Assembly (NCBI RefSeq): GCF_000296215.2
Contig: NZ_CP013949.1
Location: forward strand, 6,441,501 to 6,505,500
Direction: 5' to 3'
DNA: 64,000 nucleotides
DNA from: Bradyrhizobium sp. CCGE-LA001
GTDB lineage: Bacteria; Pseudomonadota; Alphaproteobacteria; Rhizobiales; Xanthobacteraceae
Part shown: piece after piece, positions 48,900 through 57,357 of the stretch
Layout of the letters: every line of letters begins with the position of its first letter
Position numbering within the stretch: position 1 is the stretch's first letter
The notes under the pieces: model-generated
Seen by the model: the letters and a program-made list of their open reading frames with translations, nothing else
What the model was told of the DNA's origin: nothing
Database searches by the model: none
Program-made: the position numbers and the translations under genes

Positions 48900-49330
48900 A
48901 TCATGCGGGCTTGCTCTGCACGTAACAACGCGCTCGCAGCTCTCGGCAAATCAGGTTCCCTTCGGGCAATGAAGCTTAGGCTAAGCTGCTCGGTGATCGG
49001 CTCGCTAACCGGGTAATCGAGACTTCGCGAATAGCCGCTTGACATGATACTCCTTCGCATAGCCGAACCCGCCATGGGTCATGATCGCCTGCCGGGCGCG
49101 TCGTGGCCAGCGCGGCGGTGATACCCGAGCCAACCCGCCTCCGTCGTGTTCGCGCGGGAATTCACCGTCCTCATCACGCGCCAGCCTGTATCCGTCCTCG
49201 AACCGCGTGACGATCGGCGAACGCCTTCGCGGATGGCGGCGTGATCCTCGAGCTCGTCCAGCCGATTTGGGGGCGATTTGTCCACTCGAACTGCCCTTCT
49301 CGACCGACGCCAAGGCTCGCCTGCCTGTAA
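48900..49330 (-). pseudogene. Acyl-CoA dehydrogenase pseudogene, C-terminal fragment
   Basis: On the minus strand the frame reads RQAIMTHGGFGYAKEYHVKRLF, the C-terminal FAD-contact motif of acyl-CoA dehydrogenases. After a small indel it continues YPVSEPITEQLSLSFIAR, matching the end of the family. An upstream part is faintly visible in other frames. The catalytic and N-terminal domains are gone. Confidence 0.75.
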
Positions 49331-49435
49331 GTAATTGCGGAATGTCGAGCGTCTTGCGGCTATCACAACCGATCCGAAGTAGGTGCGGTGCCAAGCACCG
49401 CAACAACGCCGTCGCGCATGCGTAGGCTCGATCCG

Positions 49436-50638
49436 CTATCGAGATTTCATTAGATCCAGAATGTATCTGACGGTGAGAACAGCCGTTGGTACAATAAGCT
49501 CGTCGGAGACTCCGAATGTGGGCGTGTGCACAAACGATTCATTGCCGGGTTCGCCGGTACCGAGCCAGAAATAAATCGAGGGCACGCATGCAGCATAGAA
49601 GCCGAAGTCGTCGCTCCCTGCTAGCGGTCTCTTGCCCCTGAAGAAAGCATCGCGGCCGGCCGTATCGTGAACGAGTTGCTGGAACCGCTTCACCATTTCT
49701 GGATCGTTGACAACGGCCGGCTCGCCCATACGAATATCGCATACGGCGCGACCACGGTGCATTGCGGCGACCCCTTCTGCTACTTCGCGCACCCGCTGGG
49801 ACAGCAAGGCCCTGCGCTCCGAGCTAGCTGTCCTGATTGTTCCCTCTATGACGACAGATGGGCAGATAATGTTCGTTGCCTCGCCGCCATGGATGGTGCC
49901 GATCGTGACGACGGCGCCGTCGTCGGGGGGCATTTCGCGCGAGACCACCTTCTGCACCTCATTGACGAACGCTGCGGTGATGGTGATCGCGTCAATGCCA
50001 TTATGAGGCGAGGCGCCATGTGCCATTTTGCCGGTGATGGTGAGCTTGAATTGGTCGGCGGACTTCGTTACCGCTCCCTCCTGCGCGCCGAACATGCCAG
50101 CGGGAATTCCAGGACTGACATGAAATCCGACCGCTCCGTCGAAACCATCAAGCAGCTTTTCATCTTGAACAGTACGCCCGCCAAGAGGTTCTGCCTCCTC
50201 TGCGGGCTGAAAGAATACGCGGACTTTGCCTGCGAAGTTGTCGCGTAGACGATGCAGGGCGAGCGCAGCGCCAAGCGCGATCGAGCTGTGCACATCGTGA
50301 CCGCAAGCATGCATGACGCCGGCGACTTGAGAGCAATAGAGCAGATCGTCACGCGTCTCCTGGATGGGCAGCGCATCAATGTCACCGCGCAACGCAATTG
50401 CTCGCTTCGGACCTGAGGCGCGACCTTCGATATCCAGATAGAGGCCAGTATTATGGAAAGACTTGGCACCCTTGACGCCGAATTGCTGCAGGACGGCAAG
50501 GATCCGCTGCTGCGTCTTCCATTCGGCATTCGAGAGCTCGGGCTCGCGATGCATCTCGTGACGCAACTCGATTACAGCGTCGCATTCGGCGTCCGACAGA
50601 AAGCTGTCGCTGCATATGCTCACTGATAGCCCCTTCAT
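49436..50638 (-). CDS. M20 family amidohydrolase/deacetylase (DoeB2/HipO-like)
   Basis: A 400-residue M20D metallo-amidohydrolase. Metal-binding residues are visible at C112-G-H114 with H117 (HACGHDVH), E147-E148 (QPAEEAE), H173 and a late HTPTF histidine. Members hydrolyse N-acyl amino acids. Next to an ectoine-hydrolase-like M24 gene it is a good candidate for N-acetyl-diaminobutyrate deacetylase (the M20-type DoeB2 alternative to DoeB). General hippurate-type hydrolase activity is the fallback. I choose ATG at 50638 because the 49 codons upstream are not family-like. It lies about 640 bases after the M24 gene on the same strand. Confidence 0.88.
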   Translation of the reverse strand: MKGLSVSICSDSFLSDAECDAVIELRHEMHREPELSNAEWKTQQRILAVLQQFGVKGAKSFHNTGLYLDIEGRASGPKRAIALRGDIDALPIQETRDDLLYCSQVAGVMHACGHDVHSSIALGAALALHRLRDNFAGKVRVFFQPAEEAEPLGGRTVQDEKLLDGFDGAVGFHVSPGIPAGMFGAQEGAVTKSADQFKLTITGKMAHGASPHNGIDAITITAAFVNEVQKVVSREMPPDDGAVVTIGTIHGGEATNIICPSVVIEGTIRTASSERRALLSQRVREVAEGVAAMHRGRAVCDIRMGEPAVVNDPEMVKRFQQLVHDTAGRDAFFRGKRPLAGSDDFGFYAACVPSIYFWLGTGEPGNESFVHTPTFGVSDELIVPTAVLTVRYILDLMKSR

Positions 50639-51277
50639 CTCGCTGCTTCGCCGGCGCAATCTATACGTAAGAGTAACATTGTCGTCGAAACGAAAATCGG
50701 CAACTTCTGGCCATGCTGCGCATACATCCGGCCGAGCTCCTTGGCTTGACGCAGGAGTTCCTCGCGGAAGAGGTCGCATTCCCACGGCAGCCCGCTGGGG
50801 TCCATGCGCAAATCGGAGGCCGAGGGCCGAACCAGTTGGCCTCTTTTTTGCGTGCCCCCAATCGCCGCTGATTCAAGAGAATGAGACGATCATCACTCTC
50901 GAGCACGATCGCCTACTCCAGATTTTTGGCTAGTCCTTCGATGCTACCATCCCTCTCTATCGCCGCGTCTCAACCCGCTTACCGCCGCACATATGCAAGT
51001 TAGAGCTTGTAAGACTAGATAAAGAGCAGCCATCCTAAGCCACCTGACGCGCGGCTGTACGATCACCCTATTGAAAGCAGATCGTTTTTGAAGCTGCACG
51101 ATTATATGGGCGCGCCAAGCGCTTGGGGTCGAGGGTCTGTTTCATCGTGAGGCAAACTCGCGTTTGGCGAAGCTGTCGCTCTTACTATGAGTGCAAGATA
51201 GGTGGGCAACCGCGCAGCGAAAAGCCCGCAGGATAACCTGCAGTGCTTTCGTTTATCACAGACATCGAGTTCCGGAG
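50639..51277. other. Gap between M20 and M24 genes with a decayed coding fragment
   Basis: On the minus strand at about 50660-50910 a protein-like run (ECDLFREELLRQAKELGRMY) and another (LESDDRLILLNQRR) are readable in different frames. I cannot assign them. They suggest that a further gene once stood between the two hydrolases. Confidence 0.4.
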
Positions 51278-52447
51278 TCAGATCTCATTTATGATTCTCG
51301 GCAACTTGGAAAAGACTTCTGCACTAGTTTCAGTGACCCGGAATGTTTCGCTAATGACATAGCCGAAATCTTCGTCGATCCAGTTTCCGAGCATCAGGTG
51401 GAACGTCATGTTCGGCTTCAAGACCGTCCGATCGCCTTCCTTGAGGCTAGCCGTCGGCTCTGTCCAATCGATTCCGATAGCGTAGCCGCACCGCGACTCT
51501 TTTACCAATCCATGCCTTTTCATCGTGGTATTAAAAGCCGTAGCGACATCGCCACAGACGGCACCGGGCTTGACAGCTGCGAGTGCGGCCTCCAAACCGG
51601 CCACCTCACCTTCATGGATCCGCCTTAACCGGTCTGACGGCTTGCCGATTGAGAATGTCCGCATCAGCGCCGAGGTATAGCCGTGACGTACACCGCCAAA
51701 CTCGAGATTGATTTGGGAACCCTGCCGGAAGACGTCCTCGCTCCACCTGATATGTGCCGTGGACGAGCGCGGTGAGGCGCACAGGAAAAAGCCTGACAGG
51801 TCGGTACTGGGGTTGCCGTCGACGCCGCGCACCAGCGCCGCGATGATCTCTGCGGCCGCGTCGGCCTCTCTCACTCCCGGACGGATGACCTCTTTGGCTC
51901 GCGTCATGCCTGCATCAGCGTTCGCTGCAGCTTCCCGCATGAGCGCAATTTCGAGATCGGATTTAACCCCCCGAATCCAGTGTACTGCATTTGCAAAATC
52001 GACCACCTGGGCTGTGGGCATCCTGGCCTTGAATTTCTCGACTGTTTGAGCCGAGACGACCTTTGCCTCAAGTCCGACGCCCCCGCTACTGAGGCCTTTG
52101 TCATGCAAGAAGTCGATGATGGTATCAAAGCCGTCAACGTCTGGATTTGCGATGAGATCTTCCGCGTAGCCGATGACCCGACTGTTATCGATGAACATTT
52201 GATGCATCGCCGCTGGAGCATCCATGCGTCGTGTGAAGAAGGTCGGCTCTTCCTCGTTCAAGGAAATGACCAGGCCTTGCGGCACATATCCGGATTTGCT
52301 GGTGTAGCCCGAAAGATAGGTGATGTTGGCCGGACTTGTGATCATCAGCGCATCAATGTCGCGCCGCTCCATTTCTCTTTTAACCGCGGCGAGCCTTTGC
52401 AGATATTCGGTACGCGGAAACGCCTGGGGCGCCTTAACCATTGCCAT
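51278..52447 (-). CDS. doeA: M24 family hydrolase, ectoine hydrolase-like (DoeA/EutD type)
   Basis: A 389-residue protein with an N-terminal creatinase-type domain (about 1-160, with DIDALMITSPANITYLSGY) and a C-terminal pita-bread M24 domain. The normal M24 metal ligands are not conserved (EFGGVRHGYTSALMRTF in place of the D-D segment). The block KEGDRTVLKPNMTFHLMLGNW followed by ISETFRVTE is the pattern I associate with ectoine hydrolases, which open the ectoine ring to N-acetyl-2,4-diaminobutyrate. Start ATG at 52447 with AAGGAG eight bases ahead. It lies between a class III aminotransferase and an M20 deacetylase, matching the steps that follow. Creatinase or a related amidinohydrolase is the alternative. 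Confidence 0.82.
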   Translation of the reverse strand: MAMVKAPQAFPRTEYLQRLAAVKREMERRDIDALMITSPANITYLSGYTSKSGYVPQGLVISLNEEEPTFFTRRMDAPAAMHQMFIDNSRVIGYAEDLIANPDVDGFDTIIDFLHDKGLSSGGVGLEAKVVSAQTVEKFKARMPTAQVVDFANAVHWIRGVKSDLEIALMREAAANADAGMTRAKEVIRPGVREADAAAEIIAALVRGVDGNPSTDLSGFFLCASPRSSTAHIRWSEDVFRQGSQINLEFGGVRHGYTSALMRTFSIGKPSDRLRRIHEGEVAGLEAALAAVKPGAVCGDVATAFNTTMKRHGLVKESRCGYAIGIDWTEPTASLKEGDRTVLKPNMTFHLMLGNWIDEDFGYVISETFRVTETSAEVFSKLPRIINEI

Positions 52448-53159
52448 GACTACAGCTCCTTGATGGATATTATCTTTCACATTCCTAGCGGAACAGCAGG
52501 ACGATGAATCGCATCTTGTTCGCACTTCTGCCCCTTCTTCGATCTGTCGATTGGGAGAGCAGCAGACGCGAACTTGAGGCATGAAGTGCCTTCGCACCTT
52601 TTTTGCGGCAACCCGGCTGTGCTCGATGCTACCGAGCCAAACAGGCAACTGAAATACAAATGGTCAAAGTGTCCAGTGGGCAAATGCATGTTAGCATCTC
52701 TCCGCCTTATAGACGGCTCCTGTTGCGTAATCCAATAGCGCGCCAGTCACCACAATACATGTACACGGGTCGTCTCCCATCCGAGCTATAAGCTGAATAC
52801 CGGCTCTAGAGGGAAGAGCCGGCCGTGGCAGAATTCTAAGAATCTTGGTGGTCCATCGCTTCCCATCAACAGGCTAAGCTCAGAGCAAGCCTCTGATAAA
52901 TCCTGCCCCCCGATTGGCGATACGCACGCATTCGTATGACCCGCTAGCGCTTTTTCGTAGAATCCATCGTTGCCGCAATATTTCGCATGGACTTCGACCT
53001 TCATTCACTCGCGGCGTCCTCCGATAAAGCGCTGCTGCGTGTCCAGGGCGAAGAATGTCAGTTGCCAGGATAAAGAATGCTTTCCTCTAATGACGATTCG
53101 GTCTTACGGCGGGCACTTGCTGACTCTGGTGTGGAACCCGGACCGCAAGTAATCCGCGC
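52448..53159. other. Intergenic, nothing recognised
   Basis: About 710 bases between the M24 and aminotransferase genes. Only short frames without family features are present. The distance suggests that the M24 gene has its own promoter. Confidence 0.4.
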
Positions 53160-54560
53160 TTATGAGATCGCCGATGCCCTTGCGAGTTCGTCCATTACTT
53201 CTTTGGTTGCCTGATATGCGAGCTCAACAATCTCATCAATCTCTGCTTCGGACACGACGAGAGGCGGAGCAAATCCAAGAATGTCTCCATGCGGCATCGC
53301 TCGTGCAATAAGCCCCCGATCACGAGCAGCTTTCGAGATGCGCGCGCCGACCCTCAGTTCGGGGTCAAACCGCCTTTTAGTCTGGCGATCGGAAACATAC
53401 TCGATTGCGCCCAGCAAGCCCACGCCGCGAACTTCCCCAACGATTTCTAGTTGCGCAAAACGCTCTTTAAGTCGCTTCTGAAAGTGAGCGCCGACGTCCC
53501 TGGCGCGGTCGCTGAGTCGTTCCTGCTCGACGATATCGAGAACGGCATTAGCGGCCGCCGCCGCGATCGGATGGCCGGAATAGGTATACCCATGCGAGAA
53601 TGCCCCGACGCGATCGGCCGCCTCCTCCACCACCTTGTAAACTTTTTCACCAACAATGGCTCCGGACAGCGGCATGTAGCCAGACGTCAGGCCTTTGGCA
53701 ACTGTCACAAGATCTGGCTCGATCCCGTAGAGCGTGCTACCGAAATCAGCGCCGGTACGCCCGAACCCAGAAATTACCTCATCAGCGATCAACAGAACGT
53801 CGTATCGATTCAGAACGGTCTGAATCTCACGCCAATAGCCCGCCGGCGGGGGCGTAATACCACCTGTGCCTAGCACCGGCTCGGCAATGAAGGCGCCGAC
53901 GGTTTCTGGCCCTTCCCGTACGATCAGCTCTTCGAGCTCGGTGGCACGCCGCCGCGAAAAGTCCTCTTCCGTCTCGCCCGGCTCAGCGCCCCAATAGTGA
54001 TGCGGGGCGCCTGTGTGCAGAATGCCCGGAAAGGGAAGGTCCATGTGGTCGTGGTAGAACGACATGCCGGTCATCGAGCCGGAAACTACCGAGCAACCAT
54101 GGTAGCCGCGCTCACGCGAGACAATCTTCTTCTTCTTAGGCTGACCGCGTAAGTTATTGTAGTACCAGACGAGCTTTGCTTGAGTTTCGTTGGCGTCCGA
54201 TCCGGACAGACCGAAGAACACCTTGCTGGGCTTACCGGGGGCCATTCGCACCAGGCGATCCGAAAGTGTCGCCAGTTCTTCGGTCGTATGCGCCGCATAT
54301 GTGTGGTAATATGCCAAATTGTAAGCTTGACGCGCGATGGCCTCAGCTACCTCGGTACGTCCGTAGCCGATGTTTACGCAATAAAGGCCGGCAAAGCCGT
54401 CAATATAAGTGCGGCCTTCGGCGTCCTTGATCCGAATGCCCTTCCCACCGGTAACGATCGTCGGATCACCGATTTTGCCCGTGGCGAAGTCCTTGAGCTG
54501 AGTGAAAGGATGCAGCACACTCAAGCGATCCCACTCAGAAATGGTTTTGATATCAATCAT
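53160..54560 (-). CDS. Class III aminotransferase (DoeD-like, diaminobutyrate or omega-amino acid)
   Basis: A 466-residue fold-type I PLP aminotransferase. The PLP lysine is K289 (TVAKGLTSGY), the cofactor aspartate is D260 (LLIADEVISGFGRTG), and GLSGSDANETQAKLVWYYNN binds the phosphate. The combination GFAGLYCVNIGYGR and KKKIVSRERGYHG is shared with DoeD-type enzymes, which transfer the 4-amino group of diaminobutyrate to give aspartate semialdehyde. Putrescine, taurine and beta-alanine transaminases look similar. The ATG at 54560 has AGGAG eight bases ahead, overlapping the stop of the aldehyde dehydrogenase gene. The two are one operon: the transaminase makes the aldehyde that the dehydrogenase oxidises. 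Confidence 0.88.
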   Translation of the reverse strand: MIDIKTISEWDRLSVLHPFTQLKDFATGKIGDPTIVTGGKGIRIKDAEGRTYIDGFAGLYCVNIGYGRTEVAEAIARQAYNLAYYHTYAAHTTEELATLSDRLVRMAPGKPSKVFFGLSGSDANETQAKLVWYYNNLRGQPKKKKIVSRERGYHGCSVVSGSMTGMSFYHDHMDLPFPGILHTGAPHHYWGAEPGETEEDFSRRRATELEELIVREGPETVGAFIAEPVLGTGGITPPPAGYWREIQTVLNRYDVLLIADEVISGFGRTGADFGSTLYGIEPDLVTVAKGLTSGYMPLSGAIVGEKVYKVVEEAADRVGAFSHGYTYSGHPIAAAAANAVLDIVEQERLSDRARDVGAHFQKRLKERFAQLEIVGEVRGVGLLGAIEYVSDRQTKRRFDPELRVGARISKAARDRGLIARAMPHGDILGFAPPLVVSEAEIDEIVELAYQATKEVMDELARASAIS

Positions 54561-54571
54561 CTCGTTTTCTC

Positions 54572-56086
54572 CTAAGCCGCCAGATCGCCGAAGCAGACAT
54601 ATTTAAGTTCCATGTATTCCGCTAAACCGTGACGAGACCCTTCGCGGCCGAGCCCTGATTGCTTCCAGCCACCGAACGGAATCGGCGGACCAGTGAACGA
54701 GGCTGTATTTATACCAACCATGCCGCACTCAATTCGCTCGGAGAGTCGTAGCGCTCGACGCAAGCTGTCCGTATAAACGTACCCAGCGAGCCCCATTTCA
54801 TTTTCGTTGGCTCGGGCGATGACCTCTTCTTCGGAATCGAAAGGCAGTACGGCGGCGACAGGCCCAAACGTTTCTTCGTGAGCTATGAGCATGTCCTCAG
54901 TAACTTCACTAAGCAGTGTTGGAGAAATGAAGTTAGGCCCTAAGCTTTCATCATGTCTCGCTGAGACAACTCGGGCTCCTTTCTTCGTCGCATCATCGAT
55001 TTGGGACCTGCATTTTCTGGCGACCGACAACTTAGTCATTGGCCCAATGTCTGTTGTTGGCTCCAAACCATGCCCCACCTTGAGCTCAGCCATCGCCGCA
55101 GCAAATGCGCCAACAAAGGCGCTGTAGATGCTTCTTTGCACGTAGATGCGGTTAGCAGCCAAACAATCCTGGCCTGACGTGGCAAACTTTGCGGCCATCG
55201 CGCCCTTGACAGCTTTCTCTACATCGACGTCGTCAAATACCAGAAAGGGGGCATGGCCGCCTAATTCTAGTGACACCTTTTTGACGCTCTCGGCGGCTCC
55301 CTTGAGAAGCAGACGGCCAACCTCCGTAGAGCCCGTAAACGAAAGAGCCCGTATCCGCGTGTCGCCCAACAGCGGCGTCGAGAGCTCGATCGGATCCCCA
55401 ACTAGCACTTGAAGTACGCCGGGCGGGAACCCAGCCTGTTCGGCCAACCTGGCAAGGGCGAGCGCAGACAGCGGCGTTTCGGGAGCAGGCTTCACAATCA
55501 TTGGGCAACCGGCAGCAAGAGCGGCCCCCGCCTTTCGCGTGATCATGGCGATAGGAAAATTCCATGGCGTGATCGCCGCCGCGACACCCACCGGCTGCAT
55601 TCGCACCTGAAGCAGACTTCCGAGCTTGTGGCTGGGGATCGTCTCCCCGTAGGCGCGCTCCCCCTCCGCCGCGAACCACTCCAGAAAGCCAGCGCCATAC
55701 ACTATTTCATGGCGCGCCTCAGCAAGCGGCTTGCCCTGCTCACTCGTCACCAGAATCGCGAGTTCGTCCGCGTGCTCCAGCATCAATGAAGCCCAAGACC
55801 TGAGAATCGCTCCTCGCCTCGCCGGCAACAATTCTCGCCAAGCCGGAAAGGACCGCTCAGCCGCGGCGATTGCCACCTGCATCTCTGCGGCGCCACAACG
55901 AGCAACATGCGCGATCTCCTCCCCCGTCGCGGGGTCGATCACAGGATCTCGCTGTCCGTCCGACATCCATTGGCCGTCGACAAACGCCTGCCCCGCCAGA
56001 AAATCGCGCCGCCGCAGATTTTGCAGATACCGAGTAGCAAGTCCGACCGGCTGCAGGCTTTTGTGCCGACTCGTTTGAAACGTCAT
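54572..56086 (-). CDS. NAD(P)-dependent aldehyde dehydrogenase (succinate-/aspartate-semialdehyde type, GabD/DoeC-like)
   Basis: A 504-residue aldehyde dehydrogenase. The catalytic cysteine is C308 (SGQDCLAANR), the general base E274 (LELGGHAP), and the oxyanion asparagine N176 (TPWNFP). It has the FTGSTEVGR NAD-binding segment. The overall pattern is of the succinate-semialdehyde dehydrogenase group, to which DoeC also belongs. ATG at 56086 is preferred over a TTG at 56128, although its ribosome site (GGGG) is modest. It is the first gene of an operon with the aminotransferase and is divergent from an Lrp/AsnC regulator. Its proposed role is oxidation of aspartate semialdehyde to aspartate; succinate semialdehyde is the alternative. 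Confidence 0.92.
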   Translation of the reverse strand: MTFQTSRHKSLQPVGLATRYLQNLRRRDFLAGQAFVDGQWMSDGQRDPVIDPATGEEIAHVARCGAAEMQVAIAAAERSFPAWRELLPARRGAILRSWASLMLEHADELAILVTSEQGKPLAEARHEIVYGAGFLEWFAAEGERAYGETIPSHKLGSLLQVRMQPVGVAAAITPWNFPIAMITRKAGAALAAGCPMIVKPAPETPLSALALARLAEQAGFPPGVLQVLVGDPIELSTPLLGDTRIRALSFTGSTEVGRLLLKGAAESVKKVSLELGGHAPFLVFDDVDVEKAVKGAMAAKFATSGQDCLAANRIYVQRSIYSAFVGAFAAAMAELKVGHGLEPTTDIGPMTKLSVARKCRSQIDDATKKGARVVSARHDESLGPNFISPTLLSEVTEDMLIAHEETFGPVAAVLPFDSEEEVIARANENEMGLAGYVYTDSLRRALRLSERIECGMVGINTASFTGPPIPFGGWKQSGLGREGSRHGLAEYMELKYVCFGDLAA

Positions 56087-56241
56087 TTGTAGGCCCCGCA
56101 GGGTCAATTGTTGAAATAGTCTATGCAATCAGGATACTGATAGCGCAGAGAGATTTACGTCGCATTTCCCCGCGACTCGGTGGATTTCCTGCGGCACCCA
56201 CGCGCTTTGCGACGGAATGCACCTAAAGACTGGAGCACATC
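56087..56241. promoter_or_regulatory. Divergent promoter region between aldehyde dehydrogenase and Lrp/AsnC regulator
   Basis: A 155-base region separates the two divergent starts and must hold both promoters. Lrp/AsnC regulators usually bind next to their own gene and to adjacent catabolic genes. I could not pick out a clear palindrome or -35/-10 pair. The regulator has a GGAG ribosome site six bases before its ATG. Confidence 0.5.
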
Positions 56242-56718
56242 ATGCAATACGACCGGATAGACGCCCGCATCCTCGAGATCGTGCAGAAGAATAACCGCCT
56301 GACGTCAGAAGTTATCGGCGAAATGGCCGGGCTTTCTGCTACGGCGTGTCAACGGCGGCTAAAGAGACTGCGCTCCGATGGGATAATCGAAGCCGATGTA
56401 TCAATTGTTTCGGCTAAGGCGGTCGGAAGGCCTATTCAGATGCTTGTGCTGGTGAGTCTCGAGCGAGAGCGCTCAGACATCATCGACAAATTCAAGAAGG
56501 CCATCAGATCGTCAGCTGAGGTCGTCAATGGATTCTACGTGACCGGTGATGCTGATTTCGTTCTCTACATTACGGCGCGAACCATGGAGGATTATGAGCA
56601 GTTCACACGACGTTTCTTTTATGAGAACTCCGACATCAAGGGATTCAAAACCATGGTCATCATGGATCGCGTAAAGGCAGGGTTTGCCATTCCAATTGAG
56701 TCTCCGTCCGAGGAGTAA
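56242..56718 (+). CDS. Lrp/AsnC-family transcriptional regulator
   Basis: A 158-residue regulator. The N-terminal winged helix-turn-helix covers about residues 4-60 (LTSEVIGEMAGLSATACQRRLKRLRSDGII is the helix-turn-helix region), and the RAM ligand-binding domain follows (VNGFYVTGDADFVLYI). Such proteins sense an amino acid or related metabolite and act locally. It is divergent from the aldehyde dehydrogenase/aminotransferase operon. In ectoine-degradation clusters an AsnC-type regulator (DoeX/AsnC) is a standard member and responds to pathway intermediates, so the arrangement supports that reading. Confidence 0.93.
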   Translation: MQYDRIDARILEIVQKNNRLTSEVIGEMAGLSATACQRRLKRLRSDGIIEADVSIVSAKAVGRPIQMLVLVSLERERSDIIDKFKKAIRSSAEVVNGFYVTGDADFVLYITARTMEDYEQFTRRFFYENSDIKGFKTMVIMDRVKAGFAIPIESPSEE

Positions 56719-57357
56719 CGCAAGAATTCCCTCTTTTCATTGCACCATCATGCGGTTTTTCATCGTTAATTCGCGTAAAAAGCCAGAAACCGTCAGCTCG
56801 ACACTCTACTCTGCACAACGCTCTTTTGAGGGTTTCTCAACAGATGAGGTGCCGTTTGCAGCTCAATCACGCGAGCTACTCATCTACTCTGACGAGACGA
56901 ATGCAAAGAACGAGGACTCGGCGGACATCCACCTGCCGTTCGGCCGACGAAATAGCTCATGTTGCTCTGGCGGACCGTGACAGCAAGGCCGACGTTCAGT
57001 TCTTAGCCCAATCGGCATTGACTTCGAAGCCGAGATTTCAGCGAACGGTTGAGACAGGCCACTTTTCACGACGGCGTTTCAACCCCCAACGACCGCGCTG
57101 CTACGCCACAGAAATTAACGAGCCAGTGGGCCCGCTCGTTGTTGACTCCTGGTCTAGTACTAGGACACAGGCGGTCTTGCCCGTCGCGTGGGCAAATTCA
57201 CGTTCCAGGGCTGTCTCAAGGTGCGGACTGGTGCGCAAGGCCTTGGCGCTCCGGCTGCGGGAGTCAGGCGTCCCGCTTAGCCCGTTGCCAGCGACTAAGC
57301 TTTTTCCACAATAATCGCCGGGTCAACTCAAATCTCGGGGGTGACGCAGGAGCCGCG
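56719..57357. other. Intergenic, nothing recognised
   Basis: About 640 bases of short frames on both strands without a supported gene. The right end holds the AGGAG site of the MFS gene. Confidence 0.4.
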
